From Ruminococcaceae bacterium UBA6845 (GTDB lineage Bacteria; Bacillota; Clostridia; Oscillospirales; Acutalibacteraceae), in the NCBI GenBank assembly GCA_002449395.1, contig DKDP01000045.1:8368-72367 (forward strand): a stretch of DNA of 64,000 nt. Direction: 5' to 3'. The translations under genes were made by a program, and so were the position numbers. Below the pieces are notes generated by a model. It made no database searches, was not told the origin of the DNA, and saw nothing but the letters and a program-made list of their open reading frames with translations. This document shows positions 50,697 to 60,082 of the stretch, in pieces; within the stretch, counting starts at the first letter, position 1, and every line of letters begins with the position of its first letter.

Positions 50697-50725
50697 TTTA
50701 CAGAATCGGAGAAATGTATTATAAT
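50697..50725 (+). promoter_or_regulatory. Promoter for the M20 peptidase gene
   Basis: TTTACA (50697-50702), 17 bases, TATAAT (50720-50725). Confidence 0.65.
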
Positions 50726-50778
50726 CAGGATAGGTAAACGTTTTCTTAAACATTACTTTTATTCGAGGAGGCTTGAGA

Positions 50779-52209
50779 ATGAAGTATTTGCTTATTATAC
50801 CGGCGGTGATCGTTCTGCTATTACTGATCGCCGTTGTACGTACTCTGCTTATGCCGAAGAAAAAATCGGATTATAAGGCGAACGAGGACGAAAAGGAATC
50901 GCTCCGTCTTGCCGAAAAGCTCTCGACGATGATAAAGTATGACACGACCTCGCACGCAAATGTTCACGAGGTTGACAAATTCCTCGGATTTCACAAGGTG
51001 CTTGAGGAGCTGTTTCCGCTCGTTCATCAAAATCTTGAAAAGACGGAAATTGACGGAAATTTGCTTTTTTACTGGAAAGGCAAAAGCTCCGAAAAACCGA
51101 TACTGCTGATGAGCCATCAGGATGTTGTTCCTGCTGAGGGCGAGTGGAAGCACGAGCCGTTTTCGGGAGACATTGCGGACGGAAAGGTCTGGGGCAGAGG
51201 TGCCGCCGATACAAAATGCTCCGTTATGGCGTTCTTTGAAGCGGTCGAGGAGCTCCTTAAGGAGGGCTACACTCCTCCCGTCGACGTTTATCTTGCATCG
51301 TCCTGCACAGAGGAATGGGCGGGAGACGGCGCACCGACAATCGTTAACGAACTAAAGCGCAGGGGAGTTGAGCTCTTCCTTGTCTGCGACGAGGGCGGAT
51401 GTATAATCACCGATCCGATCGGCGGAGTGAACGGTAACTTCGCAATGGTAGGCGTTTTTGAAAAGGGCAAGGCGGACGTCAAGTTCACCGCTCACAGCAC
51501 AGGCGGACACGCAAGCGCCCCGACCAAGAATACACCGATCGCAAGGCTCGCATCGTTTGTCGACGACGTTGAAAAGCATTCACCGTTCAAGAAAAAGCTG
51601 ATGCCCGAGGTGGCGGCGATGTTCACAACCCTTGCTCCTTATGCTTCATCGTTCGGTATGAGGCTTTTGCTCGGCAACATCTGGCTGTTTAAGCCGCTCA
51701 TTGTTGCTGTGCTGCCTGCCGTAAGCGCTCAGGCAGGTGCAATGCTCAGAACGACGATAGCATTCACAACCCAGTCGGGCTCGGACGCCTATAACGTAAT
51801 TCCGCAGGAGGCAACCCTCGGAGCGAATATGCGATTTATTCCCCATCAGGGTGAAAAGGAAAGCCTTGAAATAATAGAAAATCTTGCAAAAAAGCACGGT
51901 CTTGATACCGAAATCGTTCATTCGAATGACTATACCGAGCCTGTTGATATCAACGGTGAGGCGTTTAAGCTCGTTGAAAAGGTTATCGGCGAAACATTCC
52001 CGGGTCTTGCGTCAAGTCCATATGTTATGACGGGCGCAACCGACGCACAGTTCTATCAGCCGATCTGCAAGAATTGTATCAGATTCGCTCCGGTAATCTA
52101 CGGCCCCGATCAGATGAAAGGAATGCACGGAGTTAACGAGTGCATCGAATATAATTGTCTGCCGGGTGCGGTCAGATTTTATAAGAATCTTATAAAGGCA
52201 CAGAAGTAA
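50779..52209 (+). CDS. M20 family metallopeptidase, membrane-anchored
   Basis: 476 residues from the ATG at 50779 (AGGAGG seven bases before). An N-terminal helix (about 3-23) anchors it. The M20 catalytic part has M-S-H-Q-D-V-V-P (metal His/Asp), G-R-G-A-A-D-T-K (second Asp), S-C-T-E-E-W (general base Glu) and a dimerisation insert with H-S-T-G-G-H-A-S. It resembles the carboxypeptidase S/PM20D1 subgroup that acts on N-acyl amino acids or dipeptides; the substrate is not known. Single gene. Confidence 0.9.
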   Translation: MKYLLIIPAVIVLLLLIAVVRTLLMPKKKSDYKANEDEKESLRLAEKLSTMIKYDTTSHANVHEVDKFLGFHKVLEELFPLVHQNLEKTEIDGNLLFYWKGKSSEKPILLMSHQDVVPAEGEWKHEPFSGDIADGKVWGRGAADTKCSVMAFFEAVEELLKEGYTPPVDVYLASSCTEEWAGDGAPTIVNELKRRGVELFLVCDEGGCIITDPIGGVNGNFAMVGVFEKGKADVKFTAHSTGGHASAPTKNTPIARLASFVDDVEKHSPFKKKLMPEVAAMFTTLAPYASSFGMRLLLGNIWLFKPLIVAVLPAVSAQAGAMLRTTIAFTTQSGSDAYNVIPQEATLGANMRFIPHQGEKESLEIIENLAKKHGLDTEIVHSNDYTEPVDINGEAFKLVEKVIGETFPGLASSPYVMTGATDAQFYQPICKNCIRFAPVIYGPDQMKGMHGVNECIEYNCLPGAVRFYKNLIKAQK

Positions 52210-52220
52210 AAAAGCAAATA

Positions 52221-52258
52221 AACAGGCTGCTCCGAAATAGCTCGGAACAGCCTGTTTT
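52221..52258. terminator. Bidirectional terminator
   Basis: A 15-bp stem with one mismatch (52221-52235 with 52242-52256), ending in TTTT, between the convergent M20 and LCP genes. Confidence 0.85.
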
Positions 52259-52272
52259 GATGTTTGTATAAA

Positions 52273-53388
52273 TTATTTTTTAGTGGACTGAACAACAGAT
52301 GTTTTTGCCGACTGAGGAACGATTCCCGGATAGAGAAGATCGTGAATGTACTTGTCCTCCTCATCCCAGTCAAGGATAAGAACCTCCTTGCCGTCACGAG
52401 TTGAGAGCGGGTGCGGGACGTGAGGAATAATGTCCTCGTTGATGCTCATTGAAAAATACTTCGTTGTCTTGGCAACCTGAGCCAAAAGCTCTGCCTTTGA
52501 GAAGTTAGTTGTTACAAGCGGAAGAACCTCGTCGAGAAGTCCGATCATAGTCGAAACCGAGGAACGCTTGAGCTTGGTTGCAATTGCATTGAGCACGGCA
52601 CGCTGTCTGCCTGTACGTTTACGGTCGGTATCAATTGAACGAAGTCTTGAATATGCGACAGCCTGAGCGCCGTTAAGGTCATAGGTTCCTGCCGATTTTG
52701 TTCCGAGGACAGCCGACGCTTCCTCGGCGGTCAATTCAACGGTTACGCCGCCGATGGCGTTGACAATCTGCTCAAAGCCCGAAATATCAACGGTGATGTA
52801 TTTGTCGATTCTTATTTTATAGTTTGACTCGACTGTATCGACAAGCATCGTTGATCCGCCGTATACGTGGGCGGTGTTGAGTCGCTTGTTGCCGTGACCA
52901 GGGATAGCAACATAAGCCGCACGGGAAAGGGATACCATATTTATAACGTTGTTTACGCTGTTTATTGAAATGAGGATCATTGAGTCGGAACGGGGGAGAT
53001 AAGCACCCTTGAACATAACCGCTTCCTCATCACCGTAGTCGACGCCGACAAGCAGAATGTTGTAAATTCTGTCGTCGTACCACATAACGTTGTTTGCAAG
53101 TCTCGATCTGAGATCGGCGTCCGCATCTGACTGGTTGTCAAATGAGAGCGACTCTTGATTGTCAAGGTCGGGATTCGCCGTTCCTTTGGAATCACCGTAG
53201 TTGAGCTTGCTGAGATATGAATTGATAAAAATTCCTGCTCCGCCGACAAGGATCGCAAAAACAAGGATGATGGCGATAAGCACCTTGAGCCCTTTCTTGC
53301 GGCCCTTTTTTTCCTTTTTTAAATCCTCGGCAGTGAGGCGGTATTTGTCATTGTCGGGGTCAATAACCTGATATTTATTCTCTTCCAT
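52273..53388 (-). CDS. LytR-CpsA-Psr (LCP) family cell-wall glycopolymer ligase
   Basis: 371 residues: a basic cytoplasmic tail, a membrane helix (about 33-55) and an extracellular LCP domain. R-S-D-S-M-I-L-I-S-I, S-L-S-R-A-A-Y-V-A-I-P, K-R-L-N-T-A-H-V-Y-G-G and Y-S-R-L-R-S-I-D-T-D-R-K-R-T-G-R-Q-R contain the Arg/Asp set that binds the polyprenyl pyrophosphate headgroup. LCP enzymes transfer teichoic-acid-like or capsule polymers to peptidoglycan. It is transcribed alone from a promoter divergent to the M42 genes. Confidence 0.93.
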   Translation of the reverse strand: MEENKYQVIDPDNDKYRLTAEDLKKEKKGRKKGLKVLIAIILVFAILVGGAGIFINSYLSKLNYGDSKGTANPDLDNQESLSFDNQSDADADLRSRLANNVMWYDDRIYNILLVGVDYGDEEAVMFKGAYLPRSDSMILISINSVNNVINMVSLSRAAYVAIPGHGNKRLNTAHVYGGSTMLVDTVESNYKIRIDKYITVDISGFEQIVNAIGGVTVELTAEEASAVLGTKSAGTYDLNGAQAVAYSRLRSIDTDRKRTGRQRAVLNAIATKLKRSSVSTMIGLLDEVLPLVTTNFSKAELLAQVAKTTKYFSMSINEDIIPHVPHPLSTRDGKEVLILDWDEEDKYIHDLLYPGIVPQSAKTSVVQSTKK

Positions 53389-53417
53389 AAAATGCCCTCC
53401 GAATATTATTTGAGATC

Positions 53418-53446
53418 ATTATAAACTATTTAAAAAAGAAAATCAA
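53418..53446 (-). promoter_or_regulatory. Promoter for the LCP gene
   Basis: On the minus strand TTGATT, 17 bases, TATAAT (53423 to 53418), 30 bases before the start. Confidence 0.65.
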
Positions 53447-53452
53447 ATATTA

Positions 53453-53481
53453 TTGCACATTTTATTTATAAAGGTTATAAT
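53453..53481 (+). promoter_or_regulatory. Promoter for the M42-to-phosphohexomutase gene chain
   Basis: TTGCAC (53453-53458), 17 bases, TATAAT (53476-53481), 18 bases ahead of the first M42 start, back to back with the LCP promoter. Confidence 0.68.
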
Positions 53482-53498
53482 AAACTGAGGTGATTTGA

Positions 53499-54521
53499 AT
53501 GGATTCTCTTAAAAATATGATTTTTGACCTTTCCGAGAGCAATGGAACTTCCGGTGCGGAGGGTGAAATTTCGGATATAATCGAAAAATATGTTTCGGCA
53601 TTTGCCGAGGTGAAAAAGGATAAATTCGGCAATGTCACAGCCTATATGCCGGCGGGCGAAAAGACAATTCTTCTCGACGCACATATGGACAGGATCGGAA
53701 TGATCGTCACTCATATTGAGGACGGCGGATTCCTGCGTGTTGCTAAGTGCGGCGGAATGGACGCAAGGGTTCTTGCCGCTCAGGATGTAACGGTATGGGG
53801 CAGGGAGCCGGTTTACGGAGTTGTGACCTCAACTCCGCCGCATCTTTCAACTCCCGAGGATGCGAAGAAAGCCAAGGATTTCGATTCAATCCTTATTGAC
53901 ACGGGTCTTTCAAAGGAAGAGGCGGAAAAGCTCATTTCTCAGGGAGACAGAATTACCGTAAAATGCCCTCACGGAGAGCTTGAAAACGGAAGAATTTTCG
54001 GCGCCGCACTCGATGACCGTGCCGGCTGCGCCGTTATAATAAGGGCTTCCCAGCTCGTCGCCGAGAGTAAGGACAGACCGAGCGTTAAGCTGCTTTTCTC
54101 GGGACAGGAGGAAACAGGCGGCGACGGTGCGGTTACGGGAAGCTACAATCTCGGCGCGGACGAATGCCTGAGCGTTGACGTCAGCTTTGCCGATGCTCCC
54201 GATATGCCGAGCGAAAAATGCGGAAAGCTCGGAAAAGGACCGATGATCGGTATCGCTCCCGTGCTCGACTATAAAATAAGCCGAAAAATAAGGACGATTG
54301 CAGAAGAAAAGAATATTCCTTATCAGCTTGAGATTATGGGCGATTCAACAGGTACAAACGCCGATGATATCGCAATTTCAAAGGGCGGTATCAGAACGGG
54401 ACTTGTTTCGATTCCGCAGAGAAATATGCACACGGGCGTTGAAATAATCTCTTTGGAAGATGTTGAAAATTCGGCAAAGTTGATTGCCGAGTATATTCTG
54501 GGAGGTGGTCTCAATGCTTGA
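53499..54521 (+). CDS. M42 family aminopeptidase (first)
   Basis: 340 residues. L-L-D-A-H-M-D-R-I-G (first metal His), A-L-D-D-R-A-G-C (bridging Asp), S-G-Q-E-E-T-G-G-D-G-A (general-base Glu pair) and D-V-S-F-A-D (metal Asp) are all present, with a late H-T-G-V-E-I. M42 enzymes are tetrahedral dodecamers that trim free peptides from the N-terminus in the cytoplasm. It heads a chain of six overlapping or abutting genes. Confidence 0.92.
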   Translation: MDSLKNMIFDLSESNGTSGAEGEISDIIEKYVSAFAEVKKDKFGNVTAYMPAGEKTILLDAHMDRIGMIVTHIEDGGFLRVAKCGGMDARVLAAQDVTVWGREPVYGVVTSTPPHLSTPEDAKKAKDFDSILIDTGLSKEEAEKLISQGDRITVKCPHGELENGRIFGAALDDRAGCAVIIRASQLVAESKDRPSVKLLFSGQEETGGDGAVTGSYNLGADECLSVDVSFADAPDMPSEKCGKLGKGPMIGIAPVLDYKISRKIRTIAEEKNIPYQLEIMGDSTGTNADDIAISKGGIRTGLVSIPQRNMHTGVEIISLEDVENSAKLIAEYILGGGLNA

Positions 54522-55530
54522 ATTGATTAAAAAACTTTCTCTTCTCAACGGAACCTCGGGCAGAGAGGATGAGGTAAGAGATTTTATTATCGGTGAAATA
54601 AAGGACTTTGCCCAAAGCTATGAAATTGATCCGCTCGGCAATCTGATTGTGTTCAAAAAGGGCAATAAAGTGCCGAAAAACAAGGTTCTGCTTGACGCTC
54701 ATATGGATGAGGTCGGATTTATGATCACGAATATCAATTCCGACGGTACACTCGGATTTGAACGGATTGGCGGAATCGACAAGCGTGTTATGATCGGCAG
54801 AGCTGTAACGGTCGGCGAGAAAAAAATCAACGGCGTTCTCGGTCTTAAGCCGATTCATATGACAAAGGGTGACGAAAAACTCGCTATGCCCGAAAAAATG
54901 TATATTGATATCGGTGCCGACAGCGCAGAAGAGGCAAAGAAGCTGGTTTCGCCCGGTGACTGCGCATACTTTAACTCCGACTTTGTGGAGTTCGGCGACG
55001 GATTTATCAAGGGTAAGGCTCTTGACGACCGTGCAGGCTGTGCGATACTTATCAATATGATAAAATCCGAATTGCCGTACGATATGTATTTCAATTTCGC
55101 AACAGGCGAGGAGGTCGGATCGGGCGCCGCAGGAACAGCCGCATACAGGGTTAACCCGGACTATTCGATTGTTGTTGAAACGACAACGGCGGCGGATCTT
55201 GCCGATGTCCCCGAAAACAAAAAGGTTTGTAAGCTCGGAGAGGGCGCAGTTATATCATTTATGGACAGACGCACAATTTACCCGAGGGATCTTTTTGACC
55301 GTGCTTTCGCTTTGGCTGAACGTGACGGAATCAAAGCCCAGGTTAAGTCTGCGGTCGCAGGCGGAAACAATGCAGGTGCAATTCACAAGACCGCAGGCGG
55401 AATAAGAACGCTTACAGTTTCAATGCCGTGCCGCTATCTTCATTCGCCGTCCTGCGTGCTCAAAACCGAGGATATAACCGAGAGCGAACGCATTATCCAT
55501 GCTCTTGCCGAGGACTTTGCAAATGCTTAA
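54514..55530 (+). CDS. M42 family aminopeptidase (second)
   Basis: 338 residues from the ATG at 54514, preceded by GGGAGGTG inside the end of the first M42 gene; the genes overlap by eight bases. Motifs correspond to the first copy: L-L-D-A-H-M-D-E-V-G, A-L-D-D-R-A-G-C, T-G-E-E-V-G-S-G-A-A and a late R-Y-L-H-S-P. The metal Asp block reads V-V-E-T-T-T-A-A-D, with Glu in place of Asp. The two are paralogues that may form mixed particles with different specificity. Confidence 0.92.
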   Translation: MLELIKKLSLLNGTSGREDEVRDFIIGEIKDFAQSYEIDPLGNLIVFKKGNKVPKNKVLLDAHMDEVGFMITNINSDGTLGFERIGGIDKRVMIGRAVTVGEKKINGVLGLKPIHMTKGDEKLAMPEKMYIDIGADSAEEAKKLVSPGDCAYFNSDFVEFGDGFIKGKALDDRAGCAILINMIKSELPYDMYFNFATGEEVGSGAAGTAAYRVNPDYSIVVETTTAADLADVPENKKVCKLGEGAVISFMDRRTIYPRDLFDRAFALAERDGIKAQVKSAVAGGNNAGAIHKTAGGIRTLTVSMPCRYLHSPSCVLKTEDITESERIIHALAEDFANA

Positions 55531-56272
55531 AGCGGTTGAAAAAGGCGACCTTGCATTTACGGGGTTTTGCAAACGTGATGTTTTCGGAACAAGGATTCTT
55601 TGTCTGTATAACTGCTATTCGACAGATTATGATTTTGTAAAATTCTGGGTTCAAACGAATGAAAACGGAGACATTATCTCCGCTGTCAGCCGCATTGACG
55701 GCGACGTAACGGTCAGCTCAACGGGCGAAAATACGGAAGAGCTGTTTGAATTTCTGAAAATTGTCGGCTTCAGGACAATCCAGTGCGAGAAAAAGACAGC
55801 CGAATCGGCAGGGTACAGAAGTAAAATAAACGGCTATGTTGTCCGTTATATTAAAAATAAGAATAAAATTGCAAAAATTCAGGCGGATAATGTGTTCCGT
55901 CCGAAAGAAATTTATGATATAATCAAGTCGGCGAATCTCGTCGGGGTCGGCGATTATCTTCCGTGGCTCTCCGATACAACGTTCAGAATGAACAGGGGAG
56001 CGACTGCGGCACTGACCGTCCTTGCCGACGGCAAAGCGGTTGCAACGGCGATGAAGCTGTTCATAACAGATCACGCCGTCCTGCTCGGTGCGGTGGCGAC
56101 GAGACCCGAATACAGAGGCAGGGGACTTGCCGGTGCGCTTGTCACGACCCTTGCCGAAAGTGAAAAGGATAAACGTGTCGAGCTTCTCTGTAAGCACGAC
56201 AGTATTGTTGATTTTTATAAATCAATTGGATTTGAAGTAAAAAACGAATGGAGCATCATTACCGATGAATAA
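55523..56272 (+). CDS. GNAT family acetyltransferase
   Basis: 249 residues from the ATG at 55523, overlapping the M42 stop by eight bases, with AGGA eight bases upstream. The N-terminal half is variable; the C-terminal GNAT core has V-A-T-R-P-E-Y-R-G-R-G-L-A-G-A-L (acetyl-CoA P-loop, about 193-208) followed by the L-L-C-K-H-D-S-I-V-D-F-Y-K-S-I-G-F end. The acceptor is unknown. Confidence 0.87.
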   Translation: MLKAVEKGDLAFTGFCKRDVFGTRILCLYNCYSTDYDFVKFWVQTNENGDIISAVSRIDGDVTVSSTGENTEELFEFLKIVGFRTIQCEKKTAESAGYRSKINGYVVRYIKNKNKIAKIQADNVFRPKEIYDIIKSANLVGVGDYLPWLSDTTFRMNRGATAALTVLADGKAVATAMKLFITDHAVLLGAVATRPEYRGRGLAGALVTTLAESEKDKRVELLCKHDSIVDFYKSIGFEVKNEWSIITDE

Positions 56273-57527
56273 TGAATTTTTTGATATCAGCGACAAGGTG
56301 AAGTCGGCGGCGGATTCCGCATTGAAAAGGATTGAACCGTATTTTGCAAAGACGGATGAAATCACCGAATACAATCAGCAGAAGGTTCTTGCCGCTTTTA
56401 TAAAGAACGGAGTCAGCGAGGCTATGTTTTCCGAGAGCACGGGCTACGGCTACGGTGACAGGGGACGTGAGGTTATCGACAGAGTTGCGGCGGATATTTT
56501 CTGCGCCGAGGACGCTCTTGTACGTCACAATTTCACCTGCGGAACCCATACCTTGGCGGTTGCTCTTTTCGGTATGCTGCGCCCGGGCGATACAATGCTT
56601 TGCGTTACGGGACTTCCGTATGATACGATTCATTCTGTTATCGGTATCGACGGCAAGGGTGACGGCTCGCTTGCCGATTACGGCGTTACATATAAGCAGG
56701 TTGATCTTAAAAATGAAAAGCCCGATTACGACGAGATCGGGAAAAGGGTTAAAGAAGAAAATCCGAAGCTTGTCTATATTCAGCGTTCAAGAGGCTATTC
56801 TCTTCGCCCGAGCCTTTCCTGTGAGGAGATCGCAAGGATAATAAAGATTGTTAAGGAAAACAGCGATGCCGACGTTATGGTCGACAACTGCTACGGCGAA
56901 TTTACCCAGAAAATCGAGCCGACACAGGTCGGTGCGGATATAATTGCAGGTTCGCTTATTAAGAATGCGGGCGGCGGAATTGCAAGAACAGGCGGATATG
57001 TTGCCGGAAGAGCTGATCTTGTCGAGAAAATTTCCTATCGGCTTACAACTCCCGGTCTCGGACGTGAGGTCGGTGCAACTCTCGGTCTTTCGCGTGAACT
57101 GTTTATGGGTCTTTTCTTTGCTCCGCACACAGTCGGAGAGGCTGTTAAGTCCGCACGCTTTGCGGCGGCGCTGTTTGAGGAGTTCGGATTCGGAACAACT
57201 CCCAAAAGTACCGACGACAGATTTGATATTGTTCAGAGCGTACTTCTTCGCAATGAGGAAAACCTGATCGCTTTCTGTCAGGGTATGCAGAAAGGCGCAC
57301 CGATTGATTCATTCGTAACTCCCGAACCGTGGGATATGCCCGGCTACGACAGTAAGGTAATTATGTCGGCAGGTGCGTTTACAGGTGGAGCGTCAATTGA
57401 GCTTTCCTCCGACGCACCGTTGAGAGAGCCTTATGCCGTCTATATGCAGGGCGGATTGAATTTCCACAGCGCAAAGGTCGGAATTATGCTTGCCGCCGAG
57501 GAAATGGCGAAAAGAGGATTGATATAA
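56265..57527 (+). CDS. PLP-dependent aluminium-resistance family protein (YnbB-like, gamma-lyase superfamily)
   Basis: 420 residues, overlapping the GNAT stop by eight bases. G-Y-G-Y-G-D-R-G-R, F-T-C-G-T-H-T-L, L-P-Y-D-T-I-H-S-V-I-G, Q-R-S-R-G-Y, D-N-C-Y-G-E-F and the PLP lysine in G-S-L-I-K-N-A-G-G-G-I are the signature of the family annotated as cystathionine-lyase-like proteins involved in aluminium resistance. The true reaction is not known; a cysteine/methionine-type lyase is the usual guess. Confidence 0.88.
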   Translation: MNNEFFDISDKVKSAADSALKRIEPYFAKTDEITEYNQQKVLAAFIKNGVSEAMFSESTGYGYGDRGREVIDRVAADIFCAEDALVRHNFTCGTHTLAVALFGMLRPGDTMLCVTGLPYDTIHSVIGIDGKGDGSLADYGVTYKQVDLKNEKPDYDEIGKRVKEENPKLVYIQRSRGYSLRPSLSCEEIARIIKIVKENSDADVMVDNCYGEFTQKIEPTQVGADIIAGSLIKNAGGGIARTGGYVAGRADLVEKISYRLTTPGLGREVGATLGLSRELFMGLFFAPHTVGEAVKSARFAAALFEEFGFGTTPKSTDDRFDIVQSVLLRNEENLIAFCQGMQKGAPIDSFVTPEPWDMPGYDSKVIMSAGAFTGGASIELSSDAPLREPYAVYMQGGLNFHSAKVGIMLAAEEMAKRGLI

Positions 57528-57528
57528 T

Positions 57529-58212
57529 TTGAAATACGATGGAATTTTTCCCGAGACGCTTGCGCTTATGGCGCAGAATCGATTTGAAAACAGCAAACTT
57601 TTCTATGAGGAGCACAAGCAGGAGCTGAAAGACGGATTTACGGTTCCTCTTCGTCAGATCGCAATGGCTCTGGGCAGTAAGGTCTATGAGCTTGACGATA
57701 TGATTGTGACCGATCCCGTAAGAATGGTTTCACGAATCAGAAGAGACAACAGATATACAAAGGATAAGTCGCTTTACCGTGACCACCTCTGGGTTATGTT
57801 TATGAGAAATAAGCACGAGTGGATCAACTATCCGTGTATGTGGTTCGAGGTCAATCAGGATTGCTGGGGTTACGGCGTAGGCACATACTATGCCGACGCC
57901 CAGTTCCTTGAGCTTTACAGAAAAGCGCTTATCGAACGCCCCGAGGAGTTTCTCAACGCAGTTCACCGTGTTGAAAACATCGGAGCAATGTGTCTCAATG
58001 ATTACTATAAAAAGAAAAAGCCGGGCGATCCGATTCCCGAAATTGAACCCTATTATAATGCTAAATCAATCGGATATATGAAAGTAAGAACCGATTTTAA
58101 AACCCTTCAGAGCGAGAAAGTTATTAATGAAGTCGGCAAAGCGTTTGATGAATATGCCGGACTTTATCTTTTCCTTAAATCAATTGCAGACGAAAGGACG
58201 ATGTTAAAATGA
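57529..58212 (+). CDS. DUF2461 family protein
   Basis: 227 residues, starting with TTG one base after the previous stop, with AGAGGA about 12 bases upstream. It shows the family pattern: F-x(n)-L-x-x-N-R-F-E-N-S-K-x-F-Y-E-E-H near the start, S-R-I-R-R-D-N-R-Y-T-K-D-K-S-L-Y-R-D-H in the middle and G-Y-G-V-G-T-Y-Y. No catalytic function is established for the family. It overlaps the next gene by four bases (ATGA). Confidence 0.8.
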   Translation: MKYDGIFPETLALMAQNRFENSKLFYEEHKQELKDGFTVPLRQIAMALGSKVYELDDMIVTDPVRMVSRIRRDNRYTKDKSLYRDHLWVMFMRNKHEWINYPCMWFEVNQDCWGYGVGTYYADAQFLELYRKALIERPEEFLNAVHRVENIGAMCLNDYYKKKKPGDPIPEIEPYYNAKSIGYMKVRTDFKTLQSEKVINEVGKAFDEYAGLYLFLKSIADERTMLK

Positions 58213-59726
58213 ATTTCAAAGGCTTTAAAAGCGGCACGGATATCCGTGGCTACGGCGCTGAGCAGTTCAGCAATGAAGAGCTTTATTTAAGCGACGATTT
58301 TGTAAAAGCCGTTTCCGAATGCTTCGCCAAATGGCTCGGCGAAAGAAGCGGAAAGAACGTAAATGAGCTGAGCGTTTCGATCGGACGTGATTCCCGTGTT
58401 TCGGGTCCGAGAATTATGTCGGCGGCTGTTGCGGCATTGACTGCAATCGGCGTTCGTGTCTACAATTGCGGACTTGCGTCAACTCCGGCAATGTTTATGT
58501 CAACGCTTGACCTTAAATGCGACGGTGCAATTCAGATCACGGCAAGCCACCATCCGTGGGAAAGAAACGGATTGAAATTTTTCACCCCCGACGGCGGACT
58601 TGAGGGCGATGACATTGCGCTTCTTCTTTCCGAAGCGGAGAAGATTTACGGCAAGTCATACAGAGCGGAGCCGACTCTCTGCGTTGAGAACAATTATATG
58701 AAAACCTACTGCTCGCATCTGCGTGAGATGATAAAGAAAGGCGTTAATGCCGAAAATTACAATAAACCGCTCGAGGGCTTTAAGATTATTGTTGACGCAG
58801 GCAACGGCGTCGGCGGATTCTACGCTTCCGACGTGCTTGCTCCTCTCGGCGCCGATACCGAGGGCAGTCAGTTCCTCGATCCCGACGGAATGTTCCCGAA
58901 TCATATTCCGAATCCCGAAAATGCCGAAGCTATGGACTCGGTTTCCAAGGCAACTGTTGACAGTCACGCCGACCTCGGAATTATTTTTGATACCGACGTT
59001 GACCGTGCCGGATGCGTCGATTCGGACGGTGAGGAAATTAACCGTAACCGTCTTGTCGCTCTCGCCTCATACATAGCTCTTGAGGGTCACGACAGCGGAG
59101 TCATTGTTACCGATTCCGTTACATCGGACGGACTCAAGGAGTACATAGAGTCGCTCGGAGGAGAGCACTACCGATTCAAGAGGGGATACAGGAACGTTAT
59201 CAACAAGCAGATTGAACTTAACAACAGCGGAAAGTTCTGTCCTCTTGCGATGGAGACCTCGGGTCACGCCGCATTCAAGGAGAACTATTACCTCGATGAC
59301 GGCGCATATCTTATGACAAAGATTGTAATTCTGCTTGCAAGAGATAAGTCGGGCAATGCGATAAAGAATATTCTTGCACCGCTCAAACAGCCTGCAGAGG
59401 CTAAGGAGCTTCGTTTTTCAATTAAGTGCGGCGATTTCAGAGCATATGGCGAAAAGGTTATTGAGAAGCTTGAAAAATACTATGCCGACAAGGACGGCTG
59501 GAAAATTGCCGACGATAACCGTGAGGGTATGAGAATTTCGGCGGATAAGGCTCACGGTAACGGTTGGCTTCTCCTTCGCCTGAGCGTTCACGACCCCGTT
59601 ATGCCCTTCAATATGGAGAGCAACGAAGAGGGCGGAGTTAAGAAAATAGCCGAGAGCTTTTACGGATTCATAAAGCAGTTCAATGAACTCGATATTACAC
59701 CGATTGAAAAGTTCTTGGCAGAATAA
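58209..59726 (+). CDS. Phosphohexomutase (phosphomannomutase/phosphoglucomutase family)
   Basis: 505 residues, coupled to the DUF2461 gene by an ATGA overlap. The four family sites are visible: phosphoserine in I-T-A-S-H-H-P (Ser 113), metal loop D-T-D-V-D-R-A (about 259), sugar-specificity loop M-E-T-S-G-H-A and a C-terminal phosphate-binding region with E-G-M-R-I-S. It interconverts 1- and 6-phosphates of glucose or mannose. The exact sugar is not readable; it is the last gene of the chain. Confidence 0.9.
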   Translation: MNFKGFKSGTDIRGYGAEQFSNEELYLSDDFVKAVSECFAKWLGERSGKNVNELSVSIGRDSRVSGPRIMSAAVAALTAIGVRVYNCGLASTPAMFMSTLDLKCDGAIQITASHHPWERNGLKFFTPDGGLEGDDIALLLSEAEKIYGKSYRAEPTLCVENNYMKTYCSHLREMIKKGVNAENYNKPLEGFKIIVDAGNGVGGFYASDVLAPLGADTEGSQFLDPDGMFPNHIPNPENAEAMDSVSKATVDSHADLGIIFDTDVDRAGCVDSDGEEINRNRLVALASYIALEGHDSGVIVTDSVTSDGLKEYIESLGGEHYRFKRGYRNVINKQIELNNSGKFCPLAMETSGHAAFKENYYLDDGAYLMTKIVILLARDKSGNAIKNILAPLKQPAEAKELRFSIKCGDFRAYGEKVIEKLEKYYADKDGWKIADDNREGMRISADKAHGNGWLLLRLSVHDPVMPFNMESNEEGGVKKIAESFYGFIKQFNELDITPIEKFLAE

Positions 59727-59749
59727 ATAAAAGAAAAGGAAGAATAAAA

Positions 59750-60034
59750 ATGGCAAAGAAAAATTACACCGGACCGGAAGAGTACAGACCGTTAAGCCCG
59801 TGGGCGTATTTTGGGTATTCAATCCTGTTTTCAATTCCGCTTATAGGATTGATTGTCAACCTTGTTTTTTGTTTCAGCTCGGGAAACATTAACCGTAGGA
59901 ATTATGCAAGATCGTTTTGGTGTGCATATCTTCTTGCTGCGATAATTATCGTTGTTTTCCTTGTTGCAGCTCCTGCAATGGGAATAACGGTAGATAGCGT
60001 AGAGCAGGTAATTGACGGAGTAAGCAATATTTAA
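59750..60034 (+). CDS. Small membrane protein
   Basis: 94 residues with two membrane helices (about 20-43 and 60-78) separated by an N-R-R-N-Y-A-R-S-F basic turn. Not recognised beyond a general likeness to small two-helix envelope proteins. An AAAGGAAG site precedes the ATG. It lies 23 bases after the mutase and may be co-transcribed with it. Confidence 0.75.
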   Translation: MAKKNYTGPEEYRPLSPWAYFGYSILFSIPLIGLIVNLVFCFSSGNINRRNYARSFWCAYLLAAIIIVVFLVAAPAMGITVDSVEQVIDGVSNI

Positions 60035-60043
60035 ACAAAAAAC

Positions 60044-60076
60044 CGCAGGACGTTTGACACGCCCTGCGATTTTTTT
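60044..60076. terminator. Bidirectional terminator
   Basis: A 9-bp stem with one mismatch (60044-60052 with 60060-60068), T runs on both strands, between the two convergent small membrane protein genes. Confidence 0.85.
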
Positions 60077-60082
60077 GATCTC

